Made by a program: the position numbers and the translations under genes
Part shown: positions 24,739-34,146 of the stretch, one piece after another
How positions within the stretch are numbered: the stretch's first letter is position 1
Layout: the number at the start of each line of letters is the position of its first letter
Origin: Akkermansia sp.
GTDB taxonomy: Bacteria > Verrucomicrobiota > Verrucomicrobiia > Verrucomicrobiales > Akkermansiaceae
Direction: 5' to 3'
NCBI GenBank assembly: GCA_017555205.1
Contig: JAFZGW010000034.1
Coordinates: 1-41,396, forward strand
DNA: 41,396 nt
Notes under the pieces: model-generated
Databases searched by the model: none
Seen by the model: the letters and a program-made list of their open reading frames with translations, nothing else
Told to the model about the DNA's origin: nothing

Positions 24739-27700
24739 TTATGTGCTTGCTTTCAGTTCTGTATCAGTGTAGTGGAGGACTTTTGCGGGAACTCCGAGGG
24801 GGCAGGATACGAGGGAGACGCTTACCCGGGCCAAGGGGAGGTCGCAGGCCTTGGCCACATGTTCACGGTAAGCTGACATCTGGCGCATGTATTCCTGCTT
24901 TAAGGCAAGACCGGATTGCTCATTCTCGATGTCCCGTTGATTGGTCTTGAAGTCGATGATGTGGGCAGCTGTTGTTTTGCCCTGAGTATCGACGGTAAGG
25001 ACGAGTCGGTCGATGGTGCCGGAGAGCCATTCATCCCTGTCGGTGATAGCTTCGATGGGTTGCTCGTTGTAGACCTCCTGATTCGGCTTAGCTGTGAAGA
25101 ACTCTGCGATTTCCGGCTGTTGCAGTGCATGGTAAACCACACTCTGCGATAGGGTGCGGGGAGCCGTCGCAGACATCCAGTCGGGCAGCAGTGCCGCATC
25201 GCGCCAAATGATTTCCTCCCACGCAGCGTGCACGAGCGTGCCGAAGTCTGCTGCCGTGAGGTCACCGTAGTCCACATGGGCGGATTTTTTGAACTCCTCG
25301 GGTTCTTTCGTCTTCTTATCCTCCGTTTTGGCAAAGGATGAGGGACTGGTGCGCTTGCGGCGAGGTGTTGCCGTGCCCGGTACAGCCGATTGGCTTTTTT
25401 GCTCCGTTCCGGTGTATTTCGGCGTTAGTGATTCATACCAAGTCGGCTCGCCTCTGGTGATGTAGGTGTAATCCGTTTTAAGCTGGTCGTAGGTGACTTC
25501 TTCTTGCGGATTCATCCATTTGCAAGCCTGCCGAAGTAGACCACCTATGGAATGAGCGCAACCTTTCCAATCCTCCCGCGTTTCACCGGATTGCAGGGTT
25601 TTCGTCTCCATCAGTCGGGCACCGTGGCAGATGATGTAGTTGGCATGTTTGGCACGTGTTACAGCTACATAGAGGAGGTTGTAAGCCTCCTTTCGCTGCC
25701 GTTGCTGCCACCGGGCGGCCATGTCTGTGAACAGATTGCCAAATCGTGACCAATCTTCCTTTTGAGCCGGCGGAAGGATAAGGGAGTTATTGTCATCCGA
25801 TACAAAGTATTTGAGATGTTTTGTTGTATCTGTTGCCTCGACTGAGGTATAGGGCAGGATGACGGCATCGAACTCAAGGCCTTTGCTCTTGTGCATGGTC
25901 ATAATTTGTACTGCTCCGGAGGCTCCCGCAGCCTGCATGCTCAGGTTTTTCATGTGCTGAACCCACTCAGTGAGCGTGGCACCCTTGGTGTCAAAGGCAA
26001 TAGCCTCGTTCAACCAGCGCTCTATGATGGGGCGGTTCGCTACGGCATCTTCTGACGGCAGGGGGGTGAGCAGTTTATGCATCATACCGCTGTAGCCTAG
26101 GTCTTGCAATTCCTGCAACAAATCGGCGTGCGCTTGAGCTTGTTTGTGACCAATGAATTTTGATAGGAACGAGGTGCGGACAATATTGAGCGCAGCGAGG
26201 TCGCCGGGGTGCTGCAGCCATTTGAAAAAATAGAGCAGGATTTCGCCCATCGGGCACGCTGCGGCTGCCAAACTATCCTTGACCAACAAGGTGGGCAGGT
26301 TCGGCATTTTGGCTCGCAGGTGTTTCTGTATTTCGTCTGCATTGTCGTTGGCGCGCACCAGTATGGCGATGCTCATGCCGTTCTTGAGCGTGGAATCGTT
26401 GTTGGTGAGGGTATGGAGAATTTCCGCCACCTTGTCATAGATGTGTTCCTTCTGGCTTGCTTCGTCTTCGTCATCACCATGCGGTGCTATGAAGTTCATT
26501 TCCGCATAGCCGGGCATATCTTTAGCGGCTTGGTGCTCAGTGAAATCGTCCGGAAAGTCGACGGGGATTTTTTTGATGCCGTCTTTTTTGTCTTCTTCCT
26601 GATTTTCTACTTTCCCCAAGGCTTTGAATAGCTCATTGGTGAAATTCATAATTACCGGCGAGGAGCGGAAACTGCGGCTAAGGGGCGAGGGCTGTAGCGG
26701 GGTTTTCCACGGTTCCTCGTTGGCAAGCCGTTCAAATACCTCAGTTTTGCCCGTGCGGAAACCGTAGATGCTCTGTTTGGTATCCCCCACGATAAACAGA
26801 CTTTCACCCGCTACGCTGTGTTTTTGGCTTTCCAGTCGCTCGTGCAGACTGGCAGGCATTTTGTTTGTCCATTGTTCTTCGGTGAAGTCAATGGTGTGGC
26901 TGCCGGCTTCTTCCACAATCGGGCGGAGTAGGGGGGTAAGGGTACAAAATTGGGATTCCGAGGTGTCTTGAAATTCATCGAGCATCCAGTGCGAGAACCG
27001 TCCGCCCATGCGGTAGGCTATGTGGTGGCGCAGTAGTTGCTCATTGCCCGGCTCGCTCAGCATGAGCTCCTTAGCCATGCGTGATATATCATCGAAACTG
27101 AGCCGCCCGTCTGCTTTCATGCGTGAATCATAGATAGCGGCGTACCCGGAAAGTAGCTTGTAGAGGTTTTTACTGCGGTCAGCAGCCGCGCGCAGTTTAT
27201 AGGGAATAACCAGCTTGCTCAGCGTTTCGGCCAGCTGGGCCATACGGGTGAGAATGGCCATATTGGCATCACTTATCCCGGTAGGGCAAAGGGCGGCGGA
27301 TTTGAGAGCGCTGATGCCTTCCAGTTGCTTAGCTGTCAGTTTTCTTTGATTTTCATTTTTCAGTTTTTTAATAACATTGCCGATGGCGGTCTTGTGCTTT
27401 GAACTGAGTAAATGGTTGGAGCCCTCATTTTCCCATAGTCTGATAGCTTCTTTCTGTTCCTCATTCGGTTCGCCCTCTTGGTCAAATGCTTCCAGCATGG
27501 TTTGCAATGCGGGGTTCAGCAGGGGCATGTGCACATAGTGCGAAACGACTTTCAACGCATCTTTCTTGATGTATGTTCCGCCATTGGCGAGTTCCCTGAG
27601 CTGGTTGCATACCTTAGGCTCCGTAATGCTGCTGCCGTACGCATTCAGCAGGCTGTTCAATTCTGCTGCGCTATTGGTGTATTCCGACAGTTGTTCGTCT

Positions 27701-28569
27701 GTGGCGATATACATGTCCTCAGCATGGGGGAATGTGGCGATGCTCCCCCACCGGGTCTGCGGAGGCAGTTCGCGGTACAGACGCAGGTAATTCTTGAGCT
27801 CCGACTCAATTTGTGACTGCGTGTGGTTGCCCACGCCCCCGGTGAGGCTGCTGAACATTTCCAAGAAATCGGTACGGGTTTGTTCGCTTGCTCCCCGGTC
27901 ATCGAGGTACCGGCGAATGGCGGCCGCGCGCACAAGGCTTTCTTCTGCGGGCTCCAGCGGGGATATTTGGTTCATGCCCAGCTCCAAGCTGTTAGTTGTT
28001 ACCAGCGAGGAAAAGAAGCTATCAATGGTGGAGAGCTGAAGTTTGCTCAGTACGGCCACCATGTTTTTGAGCAATTTGGCGAAGGTCTCGGCATTCGTTG
28101 GCGGGAACTTGTAGTAGTCCTGCAGGGTTGGGCTTTCGTTGTATAGATTTTCCGGGTATTGTTTCATGTCGGCGGCCTCGCGGACGAGAGCTGCGGTGAC
28201 GGGCAGCAGGGGTACCGGATTGGAGGCGGGAACCGTTTTCCATGCACCGTATTCACTAGGCTCTACCGACAAGCCGCTGAGGACATCCCACACTCGGACT
28301 GCGAGTTCGTTGCGGCCGGTTTTCTTGTCGCATTTATTATCGGCACCTTCGGCTAGGGCATGCAAAATTCGGTTGCGGAACTCGCCGGCCGCTTTGCGGG
28401 TGAAGGTGAGCGCAATGATTTCCTCCGGGGCGGCACCGAGCACGAGCAGGGCAATGTAGCGAGAGGCCAGCTGGTAGGTCTTGCCTGTACCGGCTGAGGC
28501 CGATATACGATTGCTGGTGACGTGGTATTCCTTGGAATGTGAGCTAAGTGCAGAAGGCTTGTTTAGCAT
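24739..28569 (-). CDS. addA: AddA-like helicase-nuclease (UvrD family)
   Basis: 1276 residues. It is the helicase and 5'-strand nuclease subunit of an AddAB double-strand-break resection complex. Walker A is SAGTGKT (25-31). LDEFQDTS is motif II, FIVGDTKQSIYGFR motif III, LSRSFRSSP motif IV, TMHKSKGLEFDAVILP motif V and LLYVAVTRAKH motif VI. The C-terminal RecB-type nuclease has FGTLVHAAWEE, GTIDRLV and IIDFKTN (about residue 1206). Length fits AddA (about 1200). The gene starts 26 nt after addB on the same strand, so the two form an operon. The pair loads recombinase at broken ends. The AddAB name is inferred from architecture and pairing. Confidence 0.88.
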   Translation of the reverse strand: MLNKPSALSSHSKEYHVTSNRISASAGTGKTYQLASRYIALLVLGAAPEEIIALTFTRKAAGEFRNRILHALAEGADNKCDKKTGRNELAVRVWDVLSGLSVEPSEYGAWKTVPASNPVPLLPVTAALVREAADMKQYPENLYNESPTLQDYYKFPPTNAETFAKLLKNMVAVLSKLQLSTIDSFFSSLVTTNSLELGMNQISPLEPAEESLVRAAAIRRYLDDRGASEQTRTDFLEMFSSLTGGVGNHTQSQIESELKNYLRLYRELPPQTRWGSIATFPHAEDMYIATDEQLSEYTNSAAELNSLLNAYGSSITEPKVCNQLRELANGGTYIKKDALKVVSHYVHMPLLNPALQTMLEAFDQEGEPNEEQKEAIRLWENEGSNHLLSSKHKTAIGNVIKKLKNENQRKLTAKQLEGISALKSAALCPTGISDANMAILTRMAQLAETLSKLVIPYKLRAAADRSKNLYKLLSGYAAIYDSRMKADGRLSFDDISRMAKELMLSEPGNEQLLRHHIAYRMGGRFSHWMLDEFQDTSESQFCTLTPLLRPIVEEAGSHTIDFTEEQWTNKMPASLHERLESQKHSVAGESLFIVGDTKQSIYGFRTGKTEVFERLANEEPWKTPLQPSPLSRSFRSSPVIMNFTNELFKALGKVENQEEDKKDGIKKIPVDFPDDFTEHQAAKDMPGYAEMNFIAPHGDDEDEASQKEHIYDKVAEILHTLTNNDSTLKNGMSIAILVRANDNADEIQKHLRAKMPNLPTLLVKDSLAAAACPMGEILLYFFKWLQHPGDLAALNIVRTSFLSKFIGHKQAQAHADLLQELQDLGYSGMMHKLLTPLPSEDAVANRPIIERWLNEAIAFDTKGATLTEWVQHMKNLSMQAAGASGAVQIMTMHKSKGLEFDAVILPYTSVEATDTTKHLKYFVSDDNNSLILPPAQKEDWSRFGNLFTDMAARWQQRQRKEAYNLLYVAVTRAKHANYIICHGARLMETKTLQSGETREDWKGCAHSIGGLLRQACKWMNPQEEVTYDQLKTDYTYITRGEPTWYESLTPKYTGTEQKSQSAVPGTATPRRKRTSPSSFAKTEDKKTKEPEEFKKSAHVDYGDLTAADFGTLVHAAWEEIIWRDAALLPDWMSATAPRTLSQSVVYHALQQPEIAEFFTAKPNQEVYNEQPIEAITDRDEWLSGTIDRLVLTVDTQGKTTAAHIIDFKTNQRDIENEQSGLALKQEYMRQMSAYREHVAKACDLPLARVSVSLVSCPLGVPAKVLHYTDTELKAST

Positions 28570-28595
28570 GGCGTTTTCGGGTAGGTGGTGGGTGG

Positions 28596-31500
28596 TTATT
28601 TGTCCAGGTCGGGGAGCTCAAAGAGACTGCGGGGGTCTCTGTGAAGGCTGAGCATGCCAAAGCGCGGCGTGTTGCTGCCGGGCGACACCAGTACGGAATA
28701 TGGCTTGGTTTTCAGTTCGAGAGATTCTGCCGAGAACAGGCACTTGCCTGCTCGAATCATACCTATTGCGGATTTGACGGTTTTTATGGCAGATTCCAGT
28801 AGTTCCTCGGTTCCCGGCACATCTTTTACCTTATTCGATATCTGCTGCACGAGCCCATCCTTAACCAGGGGGAATGGAATGAGTTTTTCCGTGTTGCTTT
28901 GCAGATTGTAATATACTAAGTCCGGCACTACGGCTGTCATATCCTCAGATTCCGGAATATGGAGTGCTTGCCGGTCTTTGGCGGAGGGGTGGCGTAGGCC
29001 GTAGGCGTAGAGCGGTAGCTGCACATCGCTCCAGCGGTAGAGTTTGTCGCCGAAGTTTACTGTGCCGAACTCGTAGCCCTGTACATTCATAAATCGGCAG
29101 TATGGCGAATCCTCTGCCTTTTCCAGCTCGTCAAAATGTACTTTGTGCGGTCTTTTTTCACCGCCGGAGGTTTTGTAGTCGATGATGCGCCAATGACCGT
29201 CCTGATGGCGGTCGATGCGGTCGGCATTCATGTAGAACTCTGCGAACTGCCCGCTTGCATATTCGAGCCGGGGTTGCAGGGTGAATTCCCTGGCTACGTT
29301 GCACCAGCCTTCATTCAAATCCTGTAGATGTTGGGTGACAAATGCTGATAGCGAGCGCTCGATAGCCTGTAATTGCACCTCCATGGCCAAGGGCTGAAGG
29401 CTGCGTGTAGTTGTACTGTTGTATACGTTCTGCCACTCGCTGCGGGCGATTTCCCTACCTTTTTCCAGCATGTGTTCGATACCGGCTTTGGTATCTGTTT
29501 GCGCTGCCGGGCAGGCCTGCAAGAGTGCCTCCTCACTAGGGAAGACTGCTACCAGTTTGTTGAGCACGGCATGCATGATGGTGCCATATTCACTACTTTC
29601 CAATTCGCTTTTATTCTCTTTGTAGCTGTTTCCCAAATCAATGTTGAGCAGATTTTTAATCCAGAATGTCAGCGGGCACTGCAGGAAGGTGGAAAGAGAT
29701 GACGGGGAGAAGCTCTTAAACCGTGTTTTGCTATCTATACCCTTGAGCTGTATAGTATACGGGTTTTGTTTGCCGGGGGCAATCTGCTCAATGGATTCGA
29801 GCATTCCTGGGGAGATGAGGACCCGGGAACCCGTGCTGCGGCGCAGGGGACATGGGGCAGCTGTGGGGAGTATCTTGGGGGTTTTGCTCTCGGCGAACAG
29901 CGTGCGGGCGCGGCGGGGCAGCTCGTCCCCGCAGCGCATAAGCAGAGATGAGGGGGCCAGTATGGCGCCATCCTCCTTTTGGCGTGCAAGGATGAAATCC
30001 ACCCTGCCGGTCGCGCGGCGGCTTTCTATCAGGGCGGTCAGCAGGTAGCTGTCGCGGGCTATGCGGAACTTTTCGTGGCGGATTCCCAGCTCGCGGCAGA
30101 GGGATTCCGGCAGAAAATCATCTTCCGGCACCGGCTCGGGTATACAGCCATCGTGCATGGCTGCCAAGATTACCTGATTTTCTCGGCTGTAGGTCAGCTC
30201 GCGCCAGCCCAGAATATCGCCAACGGTAGCGGCTCGCTCTACAAGAACCGAGCCGCTTACTTTTTCTTCCACCATGCGGCGCAGTAGTTCCATGGTGTAT
30301 AGCCCGGAGGTGCGCTTGCCGCCCGCTTTCACGCATTCCTTCATTTGCGCCGCTACAGCTGCGGCTAAAGCTTTGCTAGGGCTCTTCGCATGCTTTTTCT
30401 CCAGCGCTTTTGCCAGATTTTCCAAGGCTGCGTTTTGATTTTTTTCGCAGAGTTCGGATATGAGCACCGATACTTTTTGGGCATAATGGTAATAGGCATC
30501 CTTATGCCCCCGCTGAAGTTGCTCAATGGTTTTGTAGCCTTCGTCTACCGGTGGAATTTTTTCGAGCATTTGCAGCAAGGCATCTTCGCTGCCGGGGAGT
30601 AGGCGCATGCGGATGTTTTCCACATGTTCCTGCAGGCCGATGAGTGCTGTGGCATCCTCCGCCCATGCTTGTTGCAAGGCGGTATTGCAGAGCAGGGGTA
30701 CAAAGGCATCCAGCCCTTGAGTGCCGTTGTTGGGTATGCTCTCCGTTTCTTCATTCCAAAGGGATAGGTTGGCGCGGGCTTCGCAGGCGTCTGCCAGTTG
30801 GGTTGCCAGTCGTCCCAAATCTGCGGACATGGCACTGCGCCCTTCCGGCATGTTGAGTTGCCAGCCTGCTGCTGCAAAGGTATTCAGAAGTGCGGGGGAG
30901 AAGTCGGAATCTCCCACCGCCAGCACAACTTCTCGGGAGCTGAGCCCAGCTGCCAGGCGGAGTGCTTCTTTCGCCATGGCCTCGGTATCATTCACCAAAT
31001 GGATTCGCGAGGCGCTGTCCTCCACGTCCTCCGGATTGTCATCCCTGTAAACAAAGGCATCCGGAATCCGGATTTCTCGCGTATTCCATTCGTGTTCAAT
31101 CGGGCGACCATAGGCATCGAAATGGGATTTTTCTTCCATGGGGGCATGAACCCACACCTGTACCTTGCCGCCGTCAAGCCCGTGAAGATTGCTGAGGTAG
31201 TGCTGCGATTGGGCGGACACTTCGGGTACACAGGCAAGAATAATTAACCTGCACAGGCCGGGCCAAGCGGGGGTTTTTAATTGCTTGCTTCGGCTATCTG
31301 CTGCGAGCATTTTGTCCGGGTAGAGCTGTTGGGTGATTTCGTCGGCCTCCCTGAAAACTCGGCCGAGGGTTTGCCAACGTTTCTGTTCGTTTTGCAGGAC
31401 CGTGCGTTTTGCACTCAGCGTGAGTCGTTGGTTTTGGTGCTCCGTGTCCTCCGGTAGGTTTGCCAGTGCAACGGTTAGCCCGGATTCCATTTTGGCAAGA

Positions 31501-31949
31501 TGACCGCTTACGGTATCATAGCTTATTTCTTCTTGCTCAAGGCGGTTGCGTAAGGATATGAATTTATGCGCTACACCTACAGCCCATTTTTCGATATGAG
31601 TTTCCGGGCACCGGGGAATAAGGGGTGCATACTGCTTCAGGCTGTCTCTGTTGATGGTGCTGAGCAGTTGCAGCCATGCCGTCAGCGTTTCTGTTTCGGT
31701 CAGTATATTTTCGCCCTGCACGGGTATGAGCCGACCGGAGAGGGTGATTTTGGGTAAGAGGATGGCTCCATATTTTTCCGCCATATATTCGCGCAGGCGG
31801 CGACCGCTCTCTGCGGTGGGGACCACCACGATGGCTCTGCGGTATTGTGCCGCCGTTGTTGCTGTGGTTAAGCCTGCATGCAGTTTAGCTGCAATAAGTT
31901 CGATGGCGGGCTTGTTCCAACCTAAAAAATGGAGTTCTGGTGTATTCAT
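28596..31949 (-). CDS. addB: AddB-like PD-(D/E)XK nuclease
   Basis: 1117 residues and first gene of the addB-addA operon. The N-terminal two thirds keep a helicase-like outline without a good Walker A, as in AddB. The C-terminal nuclease has SSLSTFLQCPLTFWIK, YGTIMHAVLNK, NADRIDRHQ and IIDYKTSG (about 905-925). In many AddB proteins four Cys (one before and three after the nuclease core) hold an iron-sulfur cluster. Here I see the first Cys in LQCPLTF, but no C-terminal CxxC group, only a single GKC near the end. The cluster is therefore probably absent. The promoter places transcription 5-6 nt before the ATG. Confidence 0.82.
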   Translation of the reverse strand: MNTPELHFLGWNKPAIELIAAKLHAGLTTATTAAQYRRAIVVVPTAESGRRLREYMAEKYGAILLPKITLSGRLIPVQGENILTETETLTAWLQLLSTINRDSLKQYAPLIPRCPETHIEKWAVGVAHKFISLRNRLEQEEISYDTVSGHLAKMESGLTVALANLPEDTEHQNQRLTLSAKRTVLQNEQKRWQTLGRVFREADEITQQLYPDKMLAADSRSKQLKTPAWPGLCRLIILACVPEVSAQSQHYLSNLHGLDGGKVQVWVHAPMEEKSHFDAYGRPIEHEWNTREIRIPDAFVYRDDNPEDVEDSASRIHLVNDTEAMAKEALRLAAGLSSREVVLAVGDSDFSPALLNTFAAAGWQLNMPEGRSAMSADLGRLATQLADACEARANLSLWNEETESIPNNGTQGLDAFVPLLCNTALQQAWAEDATALIGLQEHVENIRMRLLPGSEDALLQMLEKIPPVDEGYKTIEQLQRGHKDAYYHYAQKVSVLISELCEKNQNAALENLAKALEKKHAKSPSKALAAAVAAQMKECVKAGGKRTSGLYTMELLRRMVEEKVSGSVLVERAATVGDILGWRELTYSRENQVILAAMHDGCIPEPVPEDDFLPESLCRELGIRHEKFRIARDSYLLTALIESRRATGRVDFILARQKEDGAILAPSSLLMRCGDELPRRARTLFAESKTPKILPTAAPCPLRRSTGSRVLISPGMLESIEQIAPGKQNPYTIQLKGIDSKTRFKSFSPSSLSTFLQCPLTFWIKNLLNIDLGNSYKENKSELESSEYGTIMHAVLNKLVAVFPSEEALLQACPAAQTDTKAGIEHMLEKGREIARSEWQNVYNSTTTRSLQPLAMEVQLQAIERSLSAFVTQHLQDLNEGWCNVAREFTLQPRLEYASGQFAEFYMNADRIDRHQDGHWRIIDYKTSGGEKRPHKVHFDELEKAEDSPYCRFMNVQGYEFGTVNFGDKLYRWSDVQLPLYAYGLRHPSAKDRQALHIPESEDMTAVVPDLVYYNLQSNTEKLIPFPLVKDGLVQQISNKVKDVPGTEELLESAIKTVKSAIGMIRAGKCLFSAESLELKTKPYSVLVSPGSNTPRFGMLSLHRDPRSLFELPDLDK

Positions 31950-31961
31950 CGGGGTGCTTCC

Positions 31962-31989
31962 ATTCTATCACAAAATAGTATTTTTTCAA
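31962..31989 (-). promoter_or_regulatory. addBA promoter
   Basis: Minus strand: TTGAAA, 16 bp, TAGAAT preceded by TGA (extended -10). The leader is only about 5-6 nt. Confidence 0.6.
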
Positions 31990-32117
31990 GGTGACTGCCG
32001 CACTTTGCCACTTCAAAACATCACATGACTTCGCCTATATACGCAAGCTCTAAAAATGCGGCAATGTTCATGCTTGCCCATTCTCCACGTTGAGTTGGGC
32101 TTGCCCTGTTTAAACGA

Positions 32118-32151
32118 AAAAGCCGCAGCTCTGTGAAGAACTGCGGCTTTT
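32118..32151 (-). terminator. Terminator of PEP-CTERM cassette 1
   Basis: AAAAGCCGCAG/CTGCGGCTTTT stem with T-run on the minus strand. It is homologous to the terminators of the next two cassettes. Confidence 0.9.
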
Positions 32152-32171
32152 GTAAAAATCGGGGCTCTGCT

Positions 32172-32924
32172 TTACTTGCGACGACGGCGGGCAGCAAGGC
32201 CGGCCAGAGCAAGCAGGGAAAGTGTAGCCGTGGTGGGCTCGGGAACAGCGGGAGTCTCGGGAGCTGTGATGGTGATGCCCTTGACGCCGGAAGTGCCGGG
32301 TGCGCCATCGTTCAGGAAGCCAATCTTGTTGAAGGTCACATCTTTCATGCCGGTGATGGTTGTGCTCCAAGTACCGCCATTGCTGAGGGTGGCTGCGATG
32401 GTCATGTTACCGTCCTTCATCGTCAGGGTGTAGGCGATGTCGCCGCTTACGTTGAGACCGGTGGAGTTGTCGAGCACGGTGGGGTTAATCTTGGTGTTGG
32501 GCTGGAAGCATACATAATCGCGGCCTACAGCCTCTGTCAGCGTGCCAACATAAATCTCACTGTTGGAATTGTAGGAGTTGCCTATAACAATGCTGTATGA
32601 ATCGGAGCTCAGGAAGAACATGTTACCTGTGTCCTCGTTGCTGTTGAACAGCGTGAGGTCGATGGTGCACTCGCTCATGGAGTCAATGTCCAGTTCTTCT
32701 GTGGCGAGGTAGTTCTGCTTCCAGGGCTGCCCAACTGTGGCGCCGGTTTCGCCGAAGTTGTAGTAGGGGGTGTTGCCGGTGCCATTCCACTGGCCAGCTG
32801 TCCAACCGGCAGGAGTATTCGCATCGGTGCTGCCCGTCAGGGTGGTGAAATCAATGTCGAGCAGGGTGGTATCTGCCATGGCCATGCCGGCCAAGGCGAG
32901 AAGAGCGATGAGCGATTTTTTCAT
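32172..32924 (-). CDS. PEP-CTERM protein, cassette 1 (paralog of cassette 2)
   Basis: 250 residues: signal peptide (MKKSLIALLALAGMAMA), a single beta-rich domain (TTLLDIDFTTLTGS, GWTAGQWNGTGNTPYYNFG, SSDSYSIVIGNSYNSNSEIYVGTL, then TGMKDVTFNKIGFLNDGAPG), and the tail VPEPTTATLS with RRRRK. The jelly-roll-like strand order and aromatic content resemble carbohydrate-binding or LamG-like folds, but no catalytic motif is visible. It is about 80 percent identical by eye to the cassette 2 product, so it is a recent duplicate. It has its own promoter, leader and terminator. Expected location is the outer envelope or surface after exosortase processing. Confidence 0.85.
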   Translation of the reverse strand: MKKSLIALLALAGMAMADTTLLDIDFTTLTGSTDANTPAGWTAGQWNGTGNTPYYNFGETGATVGQPWKQNYLATEELDIDSMSECTIDLTLFNSNEDTGNMFFLSSDSYSIVIGNSYNSNSEIYVGTLTEAVGRDYVCFQPNTKINPTVLDNSTGLNVSGDIAYTLTMKDGNMTIAATLSNGGTWSTTITGMKDVTFNKIGFLNDGAPGTSGVKGITITAPETPAVPEPTTATLSLLALAGLAARRRRK

Positions 32925-33018
32925 GATTGTAATATTTAATTTTAAATGGTTTCGGGCAGTTCGTGTAAGGAGGCTTCCTTCACATGCGACGAGTCGCTGA
33001 TAGCTTGCCCGATGCTAC
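32925..33018 (-). promoter_or_regulatory. Conserved structured leader, cassette 1
   Basis: About 94 nt between the predicted start and the ATG. It contains the hairpin GTGAAGGA/TCCTTACAC (32963-32983) and a GCGA/TCGC hairpin. The same leader precedes cassettes 2 (33910-34005, hairpin 33947-33971) and 3 (34912-35008, hairpin 34949-34973). Loop and stem bases vary between copies while the main stem is kept. Confidence 0.5.
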
Positions 33019-33025
33019 CTAGGCA

Positions 33026-33054
33026 ATTTTACCTAATAGGGAATGTTATGGCAA
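33026..33054 (-). promoter_or_regulatory. Promoter of cassette 1
   Basis: Minus strand: TTGCCA, 17 bp, TAAAAT. The same spacing and position occur in cassettes 2 and 3. Confidence 0.7.
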
Positions 33055-33108
33055 GCAAAAAACTCGCATAATCTTAAAAAAATGCGTGTTTTTGGTGGAT
33101 GAAAAAAA

Positions 33109-33132
33109 CCGCAGCTCCGTGAAGAGCTGCGG
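33109..33132 (-). terminator. Terminator of cassette 2
   Basis: Perfect 9-bp CCGCAGCTC/GAGCTGCGG stem, loop CGTGAA, with seven T on the minus strand. Confidence 0.92.
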
Positions 33133-33159
33133 CTTTTGAAGAAGACACTAAACTTTGCT

Positions 33160-33909
33160 TTACTTGCGACGACGGCGGGCAGCAAGGCCGGCCAGAGCAA
33201 GCAGGGAAAGTGTAGCCGTGGTGGGCTCGGGAACAGCGGGAGTCTCGGGAGTGGTGATGGTGATGCCCTTGACACCGGAAGTGCCGGGTGCGCCATCGTT
33301 CATGAAGCCAATCTTGTCGAAGGTTACATCCTCCATGCCGGTGATGGTTGTGCTCCAAGTACCGCCATTGCTGAGGGTGGCTGCGATGGTCATGTCGCCG
33401 CCCAGCATGGTCAGGGTGTAGGTGATGTCGCCGCTTACGTTGAGCCCATCGGAATTGGCAAGCACGGTGGGGTTAATCTTGGTGCCGGTCTGGAAGCATA
33501 CATAATCGCTGCCTACAGCCTCTGTCAGCGTGCCAACGTAGATTTCGCTGTTGGAATTGTAGGAGTTACCCATAACAATGCTGTATGACTCGGAGCTCAG
33601 GAAGAACATGTTACCTGTGTCCTCGCCGCTGTTGTACAGAGTGAAGGAGATGGAGTACTCACCCTGAGAAGCAATGTCAAGATTAGTGGTAAGATAGTTC
33701 TGCTTCCAGGGCTGCCCAACTGTGGCGCCGTTTGTGCCGAAGTTGTAGTAGGGGGTGTTGCCGGTGCCATTCCACTGGCCAGCTGTCCAACCGGCAGGAG
33801 TATTGTCATTGGTGCTGCCCGTCAGAGTGGTGAAATCAATGTCGAGCAGGGTGGTATCTGCCATGGCCATGCCGGCCAAGGCGAGAAGAGCGATGAGTGA
33901 TTTTTTCAT
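33160..33909 (-). CDS. PEP-CTERM protein, cassette 2
   Basis: 249 residues, collinear with the cassette 1 product over its whole length: same signal peptide, same TTLLDIDFTTLTGS start, GWTAGQWNGTGNTPYYNFG, SSESYSIVMGNSYNSNSEIYVGTL and the same VPEPTTATLS tail. Differences cluster at residues about 75-100 and 130-150, where the proteins vary in charge and in one residue of length. The two genes arose by tandem duplication together with promoter, leader and terminator. Function is unknown; the fold looks like a beta-sandwich. No enzyme residues are visible. Confidence 0.85.
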   Translation of the reverse strand: MKKSLIALLALAGMAMADTTLLDIDFTTLTGSTNDNTPAGWTAGQWNGTGNTPYYNFGTNGATVGQPWKQNYLTTNLDIASQGEYSISFTLYNSGEDTGNMFFLSSESYSIVMGNSYNSNSEIYVGTLTEAVGSDYVCFQTGTKINPTVLANSDGLNVSGDITYTLTMLGGDMTIAATLSNGGTWSTTITGMEDVTFDKIGFMNDGAPGTSGVKGITITTPETPAVPEPTTATLSLLALAGLAARRRRK

Positions 33910-34012
33910 GATTGTGATATTTAATTTTAAATGTTTTCTGGCAGTTCGTGTAAGGAAAATTACCTTTCACGTGCAACGAGGCACTGATAGCCTGCCCGAT
34001 GCTACCTAGGCG

Positions 34013-34041
34013 ATTCTACTTAATAGGGAACGTTATGGCAA
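34013..34041 (-). promoter_or_regulatory. Promoter of cassette 2
   Basis: Minus strand: TTGCCA, 17 bp, TAGAAT; leader about 95 nt. Confidence 0.7.
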
Positions 34042-34095
34042 GCAAAAAACTCGCATAATCTTAAAAAAATGCGTGTTTTTGGTGGATGACAAAAA

Positions 34096-34119
34096 CCGCA
34101 GCTCCGTGAAGAGCTGCGG
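34096..34119 (-). terminator. Terminator of cassette 3
   Basis: Same 9-bp CCGCAGCTC stem as cassette 2, followed by TTTTTG on the minus strand. Confidence 0.9.
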
Positions 34120-34146
34120 CTTTTGAAGAAGACACTAAACTTTGCT

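Larger units (their letters stand above)
33005..33235. repeat. Near-identical inter-cassette block, copy A
   Basis: This block spans the promoter of cassette 1, the spacer, the terminator of cassette 2 and the codons of the cassette 2 PEP-CTERM tail. It is nearly identical to about 33990-34230, the corresponding block between cassettes 2 and 3. The repeat period is about 980-985 bp. Confidence 0.85.
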
